DNA of 64,000 bases from Pseudomonas putida (GCF_004357765.1 NZ_SMTE01000010.1:62001-126000), one strand, 5' to 3'. Positions 41,599 to 50,785 are shown, numbered from the stretch's first letter. Numbers and translations: made by a program. Notes: generated by a model from the sequence alone, not told the origin.

Positions 41599-42504
41599 AT
41601 GCCTTTGGCCGAGATCCCACTGTGTGTGTGGCGAACCCGGGGCCAGAGCTTCTCCTTTCGGGGCCAGCACATTCGCTATTGGACGGCGGGGCAGGGCGAA
41701 CCTCTGTTGCTGCTACACGGTTTTCCGACTGCCAGTTGGGACTGGCACTATCTGTGGGCGCCGCTTGCCCAGCGTTTTCGCCTGATCGCCTGCGATATGC
41801 TCGGCTTCGGCGACTCGTCCAAACCGCTTGGTCACGACTACAGCCTGATGGAGCAGGCTGACCTGCAGCAGGCTTTGCTTGCGCATCTGCACATCGACCT
41901 GCCGGTTCACCTGCTGGCCCACGACTACGGCGGCAGCGTGGCCCAGGAATTGTTGGCTCGTCACCATGAGCAGCGCGCCGAGATCGCCAGTTGCGTGTTT
42001 CTCAACAGCGGTCTGTTCCCCGAGAGCTGTCAGGTGCTGTGGGTGCAGAAGCTGCTGTTGAGCCCGCTGGGCTGGTTGGTGGGGCGCTCGTTCGGACGTG
42101 ATGATCTGGTGCGCAACGTCAGCCAGATCTATGGGCCCTGTACCCACCCCAGCGAAAGCGCGTTGGACGATTGCTGGAGCCTGATCACCTCGAACCGGGG
42201 CCAGCGTATCCTGCACAAACTGGTGGGCTACCTGCCCGAGCGGCGGCTGAACCGTGAACGTTGGGTGGGGGCGCTGCAGCGCGATGGCGTGCCACTGCGC
42301 ATGATCAATGGTGTGGTCGATCCGGTGTCGGGGGCCCGTATGGTCGAACGCTATCGGCAATTGGTTCCGGATGCTGACGTCGTGCAACTGCAAGGTATAG
42401 GGCATTACCCGCATACCGAGGCGCCGGTACAGGTGCTAAGGCACTACCTGGCCTTTCGTGAGCAGCTCCTGAGCGTCGGTGAGCCGTTGGTGGCTTTGTC
42501 TTGA
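41599..42504 (+). CDS. Alpha/beta hydrolase, haloalkane-dehalogenase/epoxide-hydrolase-like
   Basis: This 301-residue alpha/beta-fold hydrolase has the oxyanion motif LLLLHGFPTASWDWHYLW, the second motif DMLGFGDSSKPLGHDYS and a nucleophile elbow HDYGGS. The nucleophile position is therefore Asp (about 108), as in epoxide hydrolases and dehalogenases, not Ser. The catalytic His lies in GIGHYPHTEAP, and an acid is near NGVVDPVSG. GAGG at 41587-41590 supports ATG 41599. It stands alone between lrgB and the hmg region. The substrate is unknown. Confidence 0.8.
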   Translation: MPLAEIPLCVWRTRGQSFSFRGQHIRYWTAGQGEPLLLLHGFPTASWDWHYLWAPLAQRFRLIACDMLGFGDSSKPLGHDYSLMEQADLQQALLAHLHIDLPVHLLAHDYGGSVAQELLARHHEQRAEIASCVFLNSGLFPESCQVLWVQKLLLSPLGWLVGRSFGRDDLVRNVSQIYGPCTHPSESALDDCWSLITSNRGQRILHKLVGYLPERRLNRERWVGALQRDGVPLRMINGVVDPVSGARMVERYRQLVPDADVVQLQGIGHYPHTEAPVQVLRHYLAFREQLLSVGEPLVALS

Positions 42505-42553
42505 TTTTGCGCTGGGGCTGTCAGGTGCGCTTGAGAATGGTGGTGCCGCGGAA

Positions 42554-42581
42554 ATCGAGCGCCGCGCGGGCGGCGCTCGAT
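42554..42581. repeat. REP-type perfect palindrome
   Basis: ATCGAGCGCCGC-gcgg-GCGGCGCTCGAT is a 12-bp perfect stem followed by CCCACAG, the form of a P. putida REP unit. The gap 42505-42821 holds this, the hmgR terminator and otherwise nothing seen. Confidence 0.75.
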
Positions 42582-42613
42582 CCCACAGCCGCCAACTACC
42601 TTACGGCAGGCAT

Positions 42614-42640
42614 AAAAAAAGCCGCTGCAAGCGCAGCGGC
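42614..42640 (-). terminator. Intrinsic terminator reading from hmgR
   Basis: GCCGCTGC (42621-42628) pairs with GCAGCGGC (42633-42640), loop AAGC; the A-run at 42614-42620 is the T-tail on the minus strand. It lies about 180 bases beyond the hmgR stop. Confidence 0.75.
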
Positions 42641-42821
42641 CAATCGAGACGTTAGATCAAGGAGCTTCAAAATCAACGTCGGTGAACCTCGCAGGCCTGA
42701 AAGGCGGGGGGGAGAGCCCTTCGTGCCGGCCAGTGAGTCAAGGATAAGCGGTTGATCCTCTAGGAAAAATGGCCGCTTGTGACATTCACCTTTACGTTTT
42801 GGGTAAAAGTCCAGGCTCCGC

Positions 42822-43604
42822 TCAGGCGGTCGGCGAATACCCCATGCGCCAGCTCGTTTCTCGCGCCGCAGCCTGCAGTTGCTGGGCCGCTGGGCCCTGT
42901 TCGTCGGCATGGAAGATCGAGGTCGGGCCCACTACGGTCATCACCGCGGCGATGTCGCCCATGGCGTTGAACACCGGTGCCGACAAGGCATCCACCCCAG
43001 GCATCAGCAGACCATGCACATGGTGCAGGCCGCGCTCGCGGATGCCGGTCAGCAAGGCCTGGTAATCGGCAACGCTTTGTCCCAGCGCGTCCAGCTCGCG
43101 GTCCCGCAATTCGATGGTTTCGCGCTCCGGCAGGTAGCTGGCGAACACCAGCCCGGTACTCGAACTGAGCAAGGGCAGCACCGAGCCGATCTGCGTCACC
43201 ACCGTGACCGCACGCACCGCGGGCTCGATGGTCACCACGGTCGGGCCCTGGTTGCCCCATACCGCCAGAAAACAACTTTCGTTGAGCGCATCACGCAGCT
43301 GGGACAATGGCAGTGCGGCGACCTTCAGCACATCGATGCTGCCCAGTGCTGCAAGGCCCACGCGCAGGGCCTCGCGCCCCAGACCGTAGTGGTTGGTGGC
43401 AGCGTCCTGCTCGGCGAAGCCACTGGCGATCAGTGCCTGCAGATAGCGGTGAACCTTGCTCGCCGGCATCTGCACATGTTCCGCCAGGCGCGACAGCGAG
43501 GTGGACGGGGACAGCTCGGCAAGGGCCTTGAGGATATCGGTGCCGACTTCCGCCGAGCGGACTTTCTGCTTGCCGTTGTCGGCAGGGGAGCTGGCTTTGG
43601 CCAT
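42822..43604 (-). CDS. hmgR: IclR-family repressor HmgR
   Basis: This 260-residue IclR regulator has an N-terminal helix-turn-helix (about 15-75: DILKALAELSPSTSLSRLAEH, then MPASKVHRYLQALIASGFAE) and a C-terminal effector domain with AVWGNQGPTVVTIEP and GLLMPGVDALSAPVFNAMGDI. It is divergent from hmgA and matches P. putida HmgR in place and length; that protein represses hmgABC until homogentisate binds. The operator with three ATTACG half-sites lies 65-90 bases upstream. Confidence 0.92.
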   Translation of the reverse strand: MAKASSPADNGKQKVRSAEVGTDILKALAELSPSTSLSRLAEHVQMPASKVHRYLQALIASGFAEQDAATNHYGLGREALRVGLAALGSIDVLKVAALPLSQLRDALNESCFLAVWGNQGPTVVTIEPAVRAVTVVTQIGSVLPLLSSSTGLVFASYLPERETIELRDRELDALGQSVADYQALLTGIRERGLHHVHGLLMPGVDALSAPVFNAMGDIAAVMTVVGPTSIFHADEQGPAAQQLQAAARETSWRMGYSPTA

Positions 43605-43668
43605 GGCGTTGAGGGTTTCCGCAGTCTTCGGGTCGCGCCTTTATAGCTTGACGTCTGCTTGCGAGCAA

Positions 43669-43694
43669 ATTACGTTATTCGTAATCGGATTACG
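43669..43694. promoter_or_regulatory. HmgR operator
   Basis: ATTACG-ttatt-CGTAAT (43669-43685) is a perfect 17-bp palindrome, and CGTAAT-cgg-ATTACG (43680-43694) shares its middle half-site. The 17-bp palindrome agrees with the size of the HmgR site reported for P. putida. It lies 31 bases before hmgA. Confidence 0.8.
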
Positions 43695-43724
43695 ATAAAT
43701 ACAATGCAGCGTCCGGAGGCAGCG

Positions 43725-45020
43725 ATGAACCGCGACACCGATCTTCAGTACCTGAGCGGTTTCGGCAACGAATTCGCCAGCGAAGCCCTGCCGGGAGCCC
43801 TGCCGGTGGGGCAGAACTCCCCACAGCAGGCGCCCTATGGGCTGTATGCCGAATTGCTCTCCGGCACCGCCTTCACCATGGCCCGTAGCGAGTTGCGCCG
43901 GACCTGGCTATACCGCATCCGGCCTTCGGCGCTGCACCCGCGCTTCGAGCGTTTGGCCCGCCAGCCGGTCAGTCGGCCGCTGGGCGCAGCCACGCCAAAC
44001 CGACTGCGCTGGAATCCGCAGCCGATCCCCAGCGAAGCCACCGACTTCATCGAAGGTTGGCTGCCGATGGTCGCCAACGCGCCCGCTGACAAGCCGGCGG
44101 GTGTCAGCATCTATATCTACCGTGCCAACCGTTCGATGGATCGGGTGTTCTTCGATGCCGATGGCGAACTGCTCCTGGTGCCCGAGCAGGGACGCCTGCG
44201 CATTGCCACTGAACTGGGCGTGCTGGAGGTCGAACCGCAGGAAATCGCCGTGATTCCACGGGGCATGAAATTCCGCGTCGAGTTGCTCGATGGTCAGGCC
44301 CGCGGCTATATCGCCGAGAACCACGGTGCCCCGCTGCGCCTACCGGACCTGGGGCCGATCGGCAGCAACGGCCTGGCCAATCCACGTGATTTCCTCACCC
44401 CCGTGGCCCGTTACGAGGAAGCTGCCGGGCCGGTTCAACTGGTGCAGAAATTCCTCGGTGAACATTGGGCCTGCGAGCTTGCCCATTCGCCGTTGGACGT
44501 GGTCGCCTGGCATGGCAGCAACGTGCCCTACAAGTACGACCTGCGCCGATTCAACACCCTGGGTACGGTCAGCTTCGATCACCCCGATCCCTCGATCTTC
44601 ACGGTGCTCACCTCGCCGACCAGCGTGCATGGTCTGGCGAACATGGACTTCGTGATCTTCCCGCCGCGCTGGATGGTGGCCGAGAAGACCTTCCGTCCGC
44701 CTTGGTTCCACCGCAACCTGATGAACGAGTTCATGGGCCTGATCCACGGTGCCTACGATGCCAAAGCCGATGGGTTCCTGCCTGGTGGAGCCTCGCTGCA
44801 CGGCGTGATGAGCGCCCATGGCCCCGATGCGCAGACCTGCCACAAGGCCATCCACGCCGAACTCGCGCCGCACAAGATCGACGACACCATGGCTTTCATG
44901 TTCGAGACCAGCCAAGTGCTGCGCCCGAGCGCTGAGGCCCTCGCCTGCCCGCAATTGCAGGCCGACTACGATAGTTGCTGGGCCACCTTGCCGAGCACCT
45001 TCAACCCGAACCGGAGATAA
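43725..45020 (+). CDS. hmgA: Homogentisate 1,2-dioxygenase
   Basis: This 431-residue non-haem iron enzyme opens the ring of homogentisate to maleylacetoacetate in tyrosine and phenylalanine breakdown. Typical parts are [21 protein letters not shown] at the N-terminus (first 20 residues shown in part), [13 protein letters not shown], and the iron-binding region [29 protein letters not shown] and [11 protein letters not shown] with the His and Glu ligands. GGAGG (43715-43719) supports ATG 43725; an in-frame ATG at 43704 adds seven residues. It is the first gene of the hmgA-fahA-maiA operon. Confidence 0.97.
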   Translation: MNRDTDLQYLSGFGNEFASEALPGALPVGQNSPQQAPYGLYAELLSGTAFTMARSELRRTWLYRIRPSALHPRFERLARQPVSRPLGAATPNRLRWNPQPIPSEATDFIEGWLPMVANAPADKPAGVSIYIYRANRSMDRVFFDADGELLLVPEQGRLRIATELGVLEVEPQEIAVIPRGMKFRVELLDGQARGYIAENHGAPLRLPDLGPIGSNGLANPRDFLTPVARYEEAAGPVQLVQKFLGEHWACELAHSPLDVVAWHGSNVPYKYDLRRFNTLGTVSFDHPDPSIFTVLTSPTSVHGLANMDFVIFPPRWMVAEKTFRPPWFHRNLMNEFMGLIHGAYDAKADGFLPGGASLHGVMSAHGPDAQTCHKAIHAELAPHKIDDTMAFMFETSQVLRPSAEALACPQLQADYDSCWATLPSTFNPNRR

Positions 45021-45022
45021 CC

Positions 45023-46315
45023 ATGAGCCAAACCGCCATCGCCCGTAGCTGGGTCGAGCACGCCAACGGGCACCGCGACTTCCCGCTGCAGAACCTGCCG
45101 TTGGGCATCTTCAGTCGCCCGGGTGAGGCGCCGCGTTGCGGCGTGGCCATTGGCGATGCCATTCTCGATCTGGAAGCGGTGCTCGCCGCGGGCCTGTTCG
45201 AGGGGCAGGCCAAGGCCGCGGTGGAGGCCACCCAGGGCGGTGCCCTGAATGCTTTCTTCGCGCTGGGCGCCCCAGCTCGGGTCGCCCTACGCGAGCGCCT
45301 ACTGGAATTGCTCGGCGAACACAGCGAGCACCAGGCGGCGCTGGCCGAAGCGCTCTACCCGGCCAGCGCCTGTCAGATGCACCTGCCGGCCAAGGTTGGC
45401 GACTACACCGATTTCTATGTCGGCATCCAGCACGCGACCAACGTCGGCAAGCTGTTCCGACCTGATAACCCGCTGCTGCCCAACTACAAGTACGTGCCCA
45501 TTGGCTACCATGGCCGTGCTTCCACGTTGCGCCCGTCCGGCACCGAGGTGCGTCGGCCCAAGGGCCAGACACTGCCGGCCGGGCACACGGTGCCGACCTT
45601 CGGCCCTTGCGCACGCCTGGATTATGAACTGGAGCTGGGTATCTGGATCGGCCAGGGCAATGCGATGGGCCAGGCGATCGACATCGCCGAAGCGGGTGAA
45701 CACCTAGCTGGGCTGTGCCTGCTCAACGACTGGTCGGCACGCGATATCCAGGCCTGGGAATACCAGCCGCTGGGCCCGTTCCTGTCGAAGAGCTTCATCA
45801 CCACGCTGTCGCCCTGGGTGGTCACTGTCGAAGCCCTGGCACCATTCCGTCGCGCTCAGCCGGCACGTCCGCAGGGCGACCCGCAGCCATTGGAGTACCT
45901 GCTCGACGCCAAGGACCAGGCCCACGGCGCGTTCGATATCGAGCTGGAGGTATTGCTGCTGACCCAGCGTATGCGCGAACAAGGTTTACCGGCTCACCGC
46001 CTGGCCTTGAGCAATACCCTGAACATGTATTGGACCGTGGCCCAGTTGATCGCCCACCACAGCGTAAATGGCTGCCAGCTGCAACCGGGCGATCTGTTCG
46101 GCTCAGGCACCCTGTCTGGCCCGGACGCCGGTTCGTACGGCAGCTTGCTGGAAGTCACCGAGGGCGGCAAGCACCCGGTGGAGCTGGCCAGTGGAGAGGT
46201 GCGCAAGTTCCTCGAAGATGGCGACGAAGTGATCCTGCGTGCGCGCTGCACCCGTGATGGTGTGGCCAGCATCGGCTTCGGTGAATGCCGAGGCACAGTG
46301 GTCGCGGCCAACTGA
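45023..46315 (+). CDS. fahA: Fumarylacetoacetase
   Basis: This 430-residue hydrolase splits fumarylacetoacetate to fumarate and acetoacetate; it is called HmgB in P. putida. Conserved segments are DYTDFYVGIQHATNVGKLFR, YHGRASTLRPSGTEVRRPKG and LDYELELGIWIGQGNAMG, whose acidic residues bind the metal, and LLNDWSARDIQAWEYQPLGP with the catalytic residues. It starts 2 bases after hmgA stops, with GGAGA just upstream, and precedes maiA. Confidence 0.96.
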   Translation: MSQTAIARSWVEHANGHRDFPLQNLPLGIFSRPGEAPRCGVAIGDAILDLEAVLAAGLFEGQAKAAVEATQGGALNAFFALGAPARVALRERLLELLGEHSEHQAALAEALYPASACQMHLPAKVGDYTDFYVGIQHATNVGKLFRPDNPLLPNYKYVPIGYHGRASTLRPSGTEVRRPKGQTLPAGHTVPTFGPCARLDYELELGIWIGQGNAMGQAIDIAEAGEHLAGLCLLNDWSARDIQAWEYQPLGPFLSKSFITTLSPWVVTVEALAPFRRAQPARPQGDPQPLEYLLDAKDQAHGAFDIELEVLLLTQRMREQGLPAHRLALSNTLNMYWTVAQLIAHHSVNGCQLQPGDLFGSGTLSGPDAGSYGSLLEVTEGGKHPVELASGEVRKFLEDGDEVILRARCTRDGVASIGFGECRGTVVAAN

Positions 46316-46328
46316 GGAGGGTGTGACG

Positions 46329-46961
46329 ATGGAGTTGTACGGCTATTACCGCTCCACTTCCTCCTATCGCGTGCGCATCGCTCTGGCGCTCAAGGGCTTG
46401 GAGTATCAGGCGGTGGCGGTGAATCTGCTCAAGGGCGAACAGCGCGACCCCGGCTACCTGGCCATGAACCCGCAAGGGCGGGTGCCGGCCTTGCGTACCG
46501 AGCAGGGCCAATTGCTGTTGCAGTCGCCGGCGATCATCGAGTACCTCGAAGAGCTGCGGCCCCAGCCCGCGCTGCTGCCGAGCGATCCGCTCGAGCGCGC
46601 CCGGGTACGGGCGGTGGCGGCGATCATCGGCTGCGATATCCACCCCCTGCACAATGTCAGTGTGCTCAATCGGCTGCGCGAAGTGGGGCAGGACGAGGTG
46701 CAGGTGAATGCCTGGATCGGCCACTGGATCGCTCAGGGGCTGGCAGCCGTCGAGCAGTTGATTGGCGAGCAGGGCTTCTGTTTTGGCGCTTCGCCGGGTT
46801 TGGCCGATCTGTACCTGATCCCCCAGGTGTACGCCGCCGAGCGTTTCAACATCGACCTTGCTGGCTATCCGCGCATTCGCCGGGTTGCGGCGCTGGCGGC
46901 GCAGCATCCGGCGTTCAGCATCGCGCACCCTGCGCGGCAGGCGGATGCCCCCGCTCAGTGA
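46329..46961 (+). CDS. maiA: Maleylacetoacetate isomerase
   Basis: This 210-residue zeta-class glutathione S-transferase isomerises maleylacetoacetate to fumarylacetoacetate using glutathione; it is HmgC in P. putida. The active-site loop RSTSSYRVRIALALKGLEY (from residue 8) carries the SSxR signature, and SPAIIEYLEE binds the glutathione. ATG 46329 follows GAGGAGGG, which overlaps the fahA stop. Its 3-prime end overlaps the convergent SirB1 gene by 7 bases. Confidence 0.95.
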   Translation: MELYGYYRSTSSYRVRIALALKGLEYQAVAVNLLKGEQRDPGYLAMNPQGRVPALRTEQGQLLLQSPAIIEYLEELRPQPALLPSDPLERARVRAVAAIIGCDIHPLHNVSVLNRLREVGQDEVQVNAWIGHWIAQGLAAVEQLIGEQGFCFGASPGLADLYLIPQVYAAERFNIDLAGYPRIRRVAALAAQHPAFSIAHPARQADAPAQ

Positions 46962-47761
46962 ATCGAACGGTTGACCGGAGGTAGCTGGCCGATACGTTCG
47001 GCCAGCTTCAGACGCTGCACCGGATCGTCGGAAAGCAACAGTGCATGCTCCAGGTCGAAGCGTTCGGCCTGGGGGCAATCCAGGTGCTGGTAGAGCGAAG
47101 CGCGCTCCAGGTAGTCGGCGACTTGTACCGGGCCCAGTTGCATCACCCTTTCGGCGTCGACCAACGCGGCCAGGTGATTGCCTTCGCTGCTGTACAGCTG
47201 GCGCAAATTGCGAGACAGGCGCTGGAGCATCTGCTGTGGGGTGACGGCCCGCAGGTGCTCAGCGCTCAGCGTCACCTGCGGGCCGAACTGACGGGCCAGC
47301 AGTTCGCGGCAGTCGCTGGGATACAGGCGTCGACCGCCGCATGGGTCGAGCAGGTGGTCGGCACCGGGCACGCGTAGCAGAAAGTGCCCAGGAAAGCCTA
47401 CGCCTTCCAATGGAATGGACAGGCGCCGGGCCAGCTCCAGGGCCAGGATGGCAAGGGTCAATGGCTGTCCGCGGCGACGTTGCAGGACTTGGTCCATCAA
47501 GGCCACCTGTGGGCGTCGGGGGTGGTATTCGTCCTGCTGGAAGCCGTGCGCGTTCAACTCGCGCAACAACGGTTGGGCGAGTTCGGCCAAGGGCAGGATG
47601 GGCAGGCGGGCGCTGATATCACGTTGCAGCTCGCGTAGTGTGGCCAGGCCGGTGGCAGGCTCCACGCTTCGATCATGCTCGACGGCGATCCACAAGGCAG
47701 CTTCCAGCAGGGCGACAGGCTCGCGTTCCAGGCAGGCCAGGCAGGATTGACGTGGATTCAT
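46955..47761 (-). CDS. SirB1 family protein (transglutaminase-like plus TPR)
   Basis: This 268-residue protein has an N-terminal transglutaminase-like domain of the SirB1 type (about 50-165: FQQDEYHPRRPQVALMDQVL, RRGQPLTLAILALELARRL, GVGFPGHFLLRVPG and LDPCGGR). A C-terminal TPR-like helical part (about 195-265: LRQLYSSEGNHLAALVDAERV) follows. Family function is unknown; catalytic Cys in the standard position is replaced, so it may be a binding module. It is convergent with maiA. Confidence 0.85.
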   Translation of the reverse strand: MNPRQSCLACLEREPVALLEAALWIAVEHDRSVEPATGLATLRELQRDISARLPILPLAELAQPLLRELNAHGFQQDEYHPRRPQVALMDQVLQRRRGQPLTLAILALELARRLSIPLEGVGFPGHFLLRVPGADHLLDPCGGRRLYPSDCRELLARQFGPQVTLSAEHLRAVTPQQMLQRLSRNLRQLYSSEGNHLAALVDAERVMQLGPVQVADYLERASLYQHLDCPQAERFDLEHALLLSDDPVQRLKLAERIGQLPPVNRSIH

Positions 47762-47885
47762 GGGTTTCTCCGCACACGTCTAGATATTTAGCTCCGACAA
47801 CGATTTTCGTCCAGTGGTCCGCCCGCCACGTGGTCTGTAAGACGCTGCCTATACTGGTGAGAGCACCTCTAGGGGGAGCCCGCCG

Positions 47886-48905
47886 ATGTTCGCGCTGATG
47901 CAAAGCACCCGTACCCAGTCCCTGCACCTGTTCATCGACCCGAGCACAGGTCTGAAGGCCGTGGTTGCCATTCACAGCGAACACCTGGGGCCGGCCATGG
48001 GTGGCTGCCGCTACCTGCCTTATGCCGACGACGAAAGCGCAATGGCCGATGCCATCCGGCTTGCCCAAGGCATGAGCTTCAAAGCCGCGCTTGCAGGATT
48101 GGCGTTCGGTGGAGGCAAGGCGGTGATCATGCGCAACCCGCACGTGGAGAACCGTGCCGCGCTGTTCGAAGCGTTCGGGCGTTTCATCGATACACTGCAA
48201 GGCCGCTTCATCACCGCGGTGGACAGCGGTACCTCGACATTGGACATGGACTGCATCGCCCAAACCACCCCGCATGTCACCAGTACCACGGCCTCGGGCG
48301 ACCCCTCGCCGCATGCGGCCATGGGCGTTTTCGCGGGTATTCGCGCCACCTCGATGGCGCGCCTGGGCAGCGATAACCTGGAAGGACTACGCGTGGCGGT
48401 CCAGGGGTTGGGCAATGTCGGCTATGCGCTGGCCGAGCAACTGCACGCGGCGGGTGCCGAGTTGTTGGTGAGCGACCTGGATCCAGGGCGTGTGCGCCTG
48501 GCGGTGGAGCAGTTCGATGCCCGGCCGGTGCCCAATGACGCCTTGCTGAGCACGCCCTGCGATATCTTTGCGCCATGCGGCGTCGGGCCGGTGCTTACCG
48601 GGCAGAGTGTGATGCAACTGCGTTGCGCGGCGGTCGCAGGGGCGGCGAACAATCAGCTGACCACTCTGCAGGTCGCCGATCAACTGGAAGGGAGGGGGAT
48701 CCTGTATGCCCCCGATTACGTGATCAATGCCGGTGGGTTGATCTACGTGGCACTGCGTCATCGGGGCGAGGAACTGGGCACCATCACCGCGCACCTGGCG
48801 CGGATTCCCTCGCGGCTGACCGAGGTGTTCGCCCATGCCCAAGCCGAAAAGCGTTCACCGGCGAGGGTGGCGCAGATGTTGGCCGAGCGGCTGCTATACG
48901 GCTGA
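47886..48905 (+). CDS. Glu/Leu/Phe/Val-type amino acid dehydrogenase
   Basis: This 339-residue NAD-dependent oxidative deaminase is of the leucine/phenylalanine/valine dehydrogenase class. The N-terminal catalytic part has MGGCRYLPYADDESAM and MSFKAALAGLAFGGGKAVI, whose Lys residues bind substrate and catalyse (K about 68 and K about 80). The nucleotide part has VQGLGNVGYALAEQLHAAGA (about 180). The ANNQL motif appears as GAANNQLTT. Substrate choice among Leu, Val and Phe cannot be decided. It is a single gene divergent from the SirB1 gene. Confidence 0.88.
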   Translation: MFALMQSTRTQSLHLFIDPSTGLKAVVAIHSEHLGPAMGGCRYLPYADDESAMADAIRLAQGMSFKAALAGLAFGGGKAVIMRNPHVENRAALFEAFGRFIDTLQGRFITAVDSGTSTLDMDCIAQTTPHVTSTTASGDPSPHAAMGVFAGIRATSMARLGSDNLEGLRVAVQGLGNVGYALAEQLHAAGAELLVSDLDPGRVRLAVEQFDARPVPNDALLSTPCDIFAPCGVGPVLTGQSVMQLRCAAVAGAANNQLTTLQVADQLEGRGILYAPDYVINAGGLIYVALRHRGEELGTITAHLARIPSRLTEVFAHAQAEKRSPARVAQMLAERLLYG

Positions 48906-48984
48906 CCGGTAGAGACTTACCTATCGGTGCTGGCTTCTTCGCGCCGAACCGCCGCGAAGAGGCCAGGACAGACACAGAAAATGC

Positions 48985-49248
48985 CTACTCGGTCGCCGCC
49001 CCATCGAGCAACTCCGCCAGCGCATCGGGTTGGCTCTTGAATGCGCGGGCAAACACATCGCGGTTCTTGGCCATGTAGATACCCGCTTCCTCGACCTGCT
49101 GCTCGGTCAGTGAAGGCACGGCCTTCTGCAGCACTTCGGCCAGGCGCTCGGCCAGCTCCAGCATCTTGTCATGACGATCTGCTTCGGCCTTATCCATGAA
49201 CAAGCGCTCCGGATCGCGGCTGCTGCGGTACACCACTTCGACGGCCAT
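48985..49248 (-). CDS. yebG: YebG family SOS-induced protein
   Basis: This 87-residue small protein matches YebG: MAVEVVYRSSRDPERLFMDK at the start, then MLELAERLAEVLQKAVPSLT and AGIYMAKNRDVFARAFKS. YebG is a DNA-damage-inducible protein of uncertain function. A perfect LexA box (49289-49304) lies 40 bases upstream of its ATG, consistent with SOS control. It is divergent from psiE. Confidence 0.93.
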   Translation of the reverse strand: MAVEVVYRSSRDPERLFMDKAEADRHDKMLELAERLAEVLQKAVPSLTEQQVEEAGIYMAKNRDVFARAFKSQPDALAELLDGAATE

Positions 49249-49286
49249 TCATCACCTCTATGCCTTTTTGCTGGTTGAACCATGAA

Positions 49287-49306
49287 TACTGTATGCGCAT
49301 ACAGTA
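49287..49306. promoter_or_regulatory. LexA box
   Basis: TACTGTATGCGCATACAGTA is a perfect 20-bp palindrome containing CTGT-N8-ACAG, the LexA consensus of gammaproteobacteria. It lies upstream of yebG. Confidence 0.93.
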
Positions 49307-49478
49307 ATGGCAATTGCCATCCTCGCGCAACCAAAAAGTTCAGGCAAAAGGGTAGCCCACCGGTGTCTTGCGGCAATCGGTCGCCTTCCAACCTTGGGGC
49401 ATGGCCCTTTAACTGCATGGCAAAAGCGTCACAGCCGTGGCGCACAATCCTTCATGTCGTATCGGGGAATCGGACATC

Positions 49479-49949
49479 GTGAACATCAAATGGGCTGAAA
49501 AGCTGCGCAAGGGCCTGCATGGCTCCGCCGACTCGCTGGGCAACCTGTGCGTGGAGGCATTCCACTACCTGGCCTTGTTCGGCATCGGTGCAATCACCGC
49601 CTACGCGGCAGTGGTGACCTTTCTCGACATGCTCGGCAAGGGCGGGATCAGTGTCGATGACATCCTGCTGCTGTTCATCTATCTGGAGTTGGGTGCGATG
49701 GTGGGCATCTACTTCAAGACCAACCACATGCCGATCCGCTTCCTATTGTACGTGGCGATCACGGCGCTGACGCGCCTGCTGATCGGCGATGTCTCGCACC
49801 ACAAGGCGCCGGATGAAGGCCTGCTGTATCTGTGCGGCGGTATCCTGTTGCTGGCGTTCTCGATTCTGGTGGTGCGCTACGCCTCGTATCGCTACCCGTC
49901 GACGAAGGCGCTGGATGCCCATGGCAAGGAAGTCGACGAGGGTAGGTGA
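49479..49949 (+). CDS. psiE: PsiE family membrane protein
   Basis: This 156-residue inner-membrane protein of the phosphate-starvation-inducible PsiE family has four hydrophobic segments: about 25-48, 62-80, 86-103 and 117-135. The family segment ILLLFIYLELGAMVGIYFKTN and RFLLYVAITALTRLLIGD are clear. Its molecular role is unknown. The start is uncertain: GTG 49479 (VNIKWAEKLRKGL) places the basic helix right before the first span, while ATG 49437 would add 14 residues. No pho box was confidently seen. It is divergent from yebG. Confidence 0.82.
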   Translation: MNIKWAEKLRKGLHGSADSLGNLCVEAFHYLALFGIGAITAYAAVVTFLDMLGKGGISVDDILLLFIYLELGAMVGIYFKTNHMPIRFLLYVAITALTRLLIGDVSHHKAPDEGLLYLCGGILLLAFSILVVRYASYRYPSTKALDAHGKEVDEGR

Positions 49950-50061
49950 GCGGTAGCTATGTAGTGCAGGTGGGGGGTGGTGCAGCTGTTCAATCGGGAT
50001 GACGACGGGGCGTGACAGAGGGTTGCGCACACCGTGCGTCAGTCTATCTGGAGAGAACAGC

Positions 50062-50367
50062 ATGCGTTATGAAAGCGAAGCCGTCCGCGCCTACCTGCAA
50101 GAAGCCCTGATGCCCCACGGGATCGACCCGGACACCGTGCATGTCAACGAGATCGCCCATGTCGTCGAGATGGAGGTGGTGCAGACCCGTACCCTGCTCG
50201 AAGAGTCGCTGCATTGGCTCGAACAGGGCGAGGAACCCACCTACGATATTGGCCTGGTAGGGCTATTCCACCGCCCAGACACGTTCGACCCCATGCACCG
50301 CGTGATGGGCCTGCGCCTGCAGGACATCGAACGCCTGATCGGGCGGATGCTGCTGACGCTGGGGTGA
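50062..50367 (+). CDS. Small protein of unknown function
   Basis: This 101-residue acidic, mostly helical soluble protein begins MRYESEAVRAYLQEALMPHG; a possible helix-turn-helix-like pair occurs at HVNEIAHVVEMEVVQTRTLL. No Cys and no membrane segment are present. I do not recognise a family. GGAGAGAAC stands just upstream of ATG 50062, so expression is likely. It is convergent with the DUF3509 gene, with 2 bases between stops. Confidence 0.65.
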   Translation: MRYESEAVRAYLQEALMPHGIDPDTVHVNEIAHVVEMEVVQTRTLLEESLHWLEQGEEPTYDIGLVGLFHRPDTFDPMHRVMGLRLQDIERLIGRMLLTLG

Positions 50368-50369
50368 CC

Positions 50370-50663
50370 TCAGTTGGCTGCCGCGAATGATTTGCCGTCG
50401 CGGTGGATATCGCCGGTCAGGGCGGCCAGCACCTGCAACGGGTTCTGGCCGTGCTCGATGGCCAGGCCCAGGCGGATGCTGTCGATCACCCGTTGCAGGC
50501 GCACCGGGTCGTTGCGCTGGGCTTGGCTGATCAAGCGCTTGGCGACCACGCCGGCATCGTCGGAGAGGGTCAGCATGATGCTGCCGTCCAGGCGTTCGAT
50601 GCTCAGGTTCACGCGGTATTCGGGTGTGAAGGCGTCGCTGATCTGGTCGAATGGATTGTGCAT
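50370..50663 (-). CDS. DUF3509 family protein
   Basis: This 97-residue protein of the DUF3509 family seems confined to Pseudomonas and relatives and has no known function. The family core is EYRVNLSIERLDGSIMLTLSD and VVAKRLISQAQRNDPVRLQRV. Its fold is predicted as a beta-sheet followed by helix. Pseudomonas genomes usually carry several copies. It is transcribed in the same direction as the HPF-family gene upstream but is separated from it by a terminator. Confidence 0.75.
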   Translation of the reverse strand: MHNPFDQISDAFTPEYRVNLSIERLDGSIMLTLSDDAGVVAKRLISQAQRNDPVRLQRVIDSIRLGLAIEHGQNPLQVLAALTGDIHRDGKSFAAAN

Positions 50664-50747
50664 GGTCGAAATCTGCGAAGGAATGACTGCAGGGGTTGAC
50701 CGGCCTAACGACGGGTTGGTTCACCCCCGTTGATCGCTGCAAACGAA

Positions 50748-50772
50748 AACGCCCGGCACTTGGCCGGGCGTT
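50748..50772 (-). terminator. Intrinsic terminator of the HPF-family gene
   Basis: AACGCCCGGC (50748-50757) pairs over 10 bp with GCCGGGCGTT (50763-50772), loop ACTTG. On the minus strand it is followed by a T-rich stretch (TTTTCGTTTG). It lies 13 bases after the gene stop. Confidence 0.7.
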
Positions 50773-50785
50773 GCAGGCATTGCGG

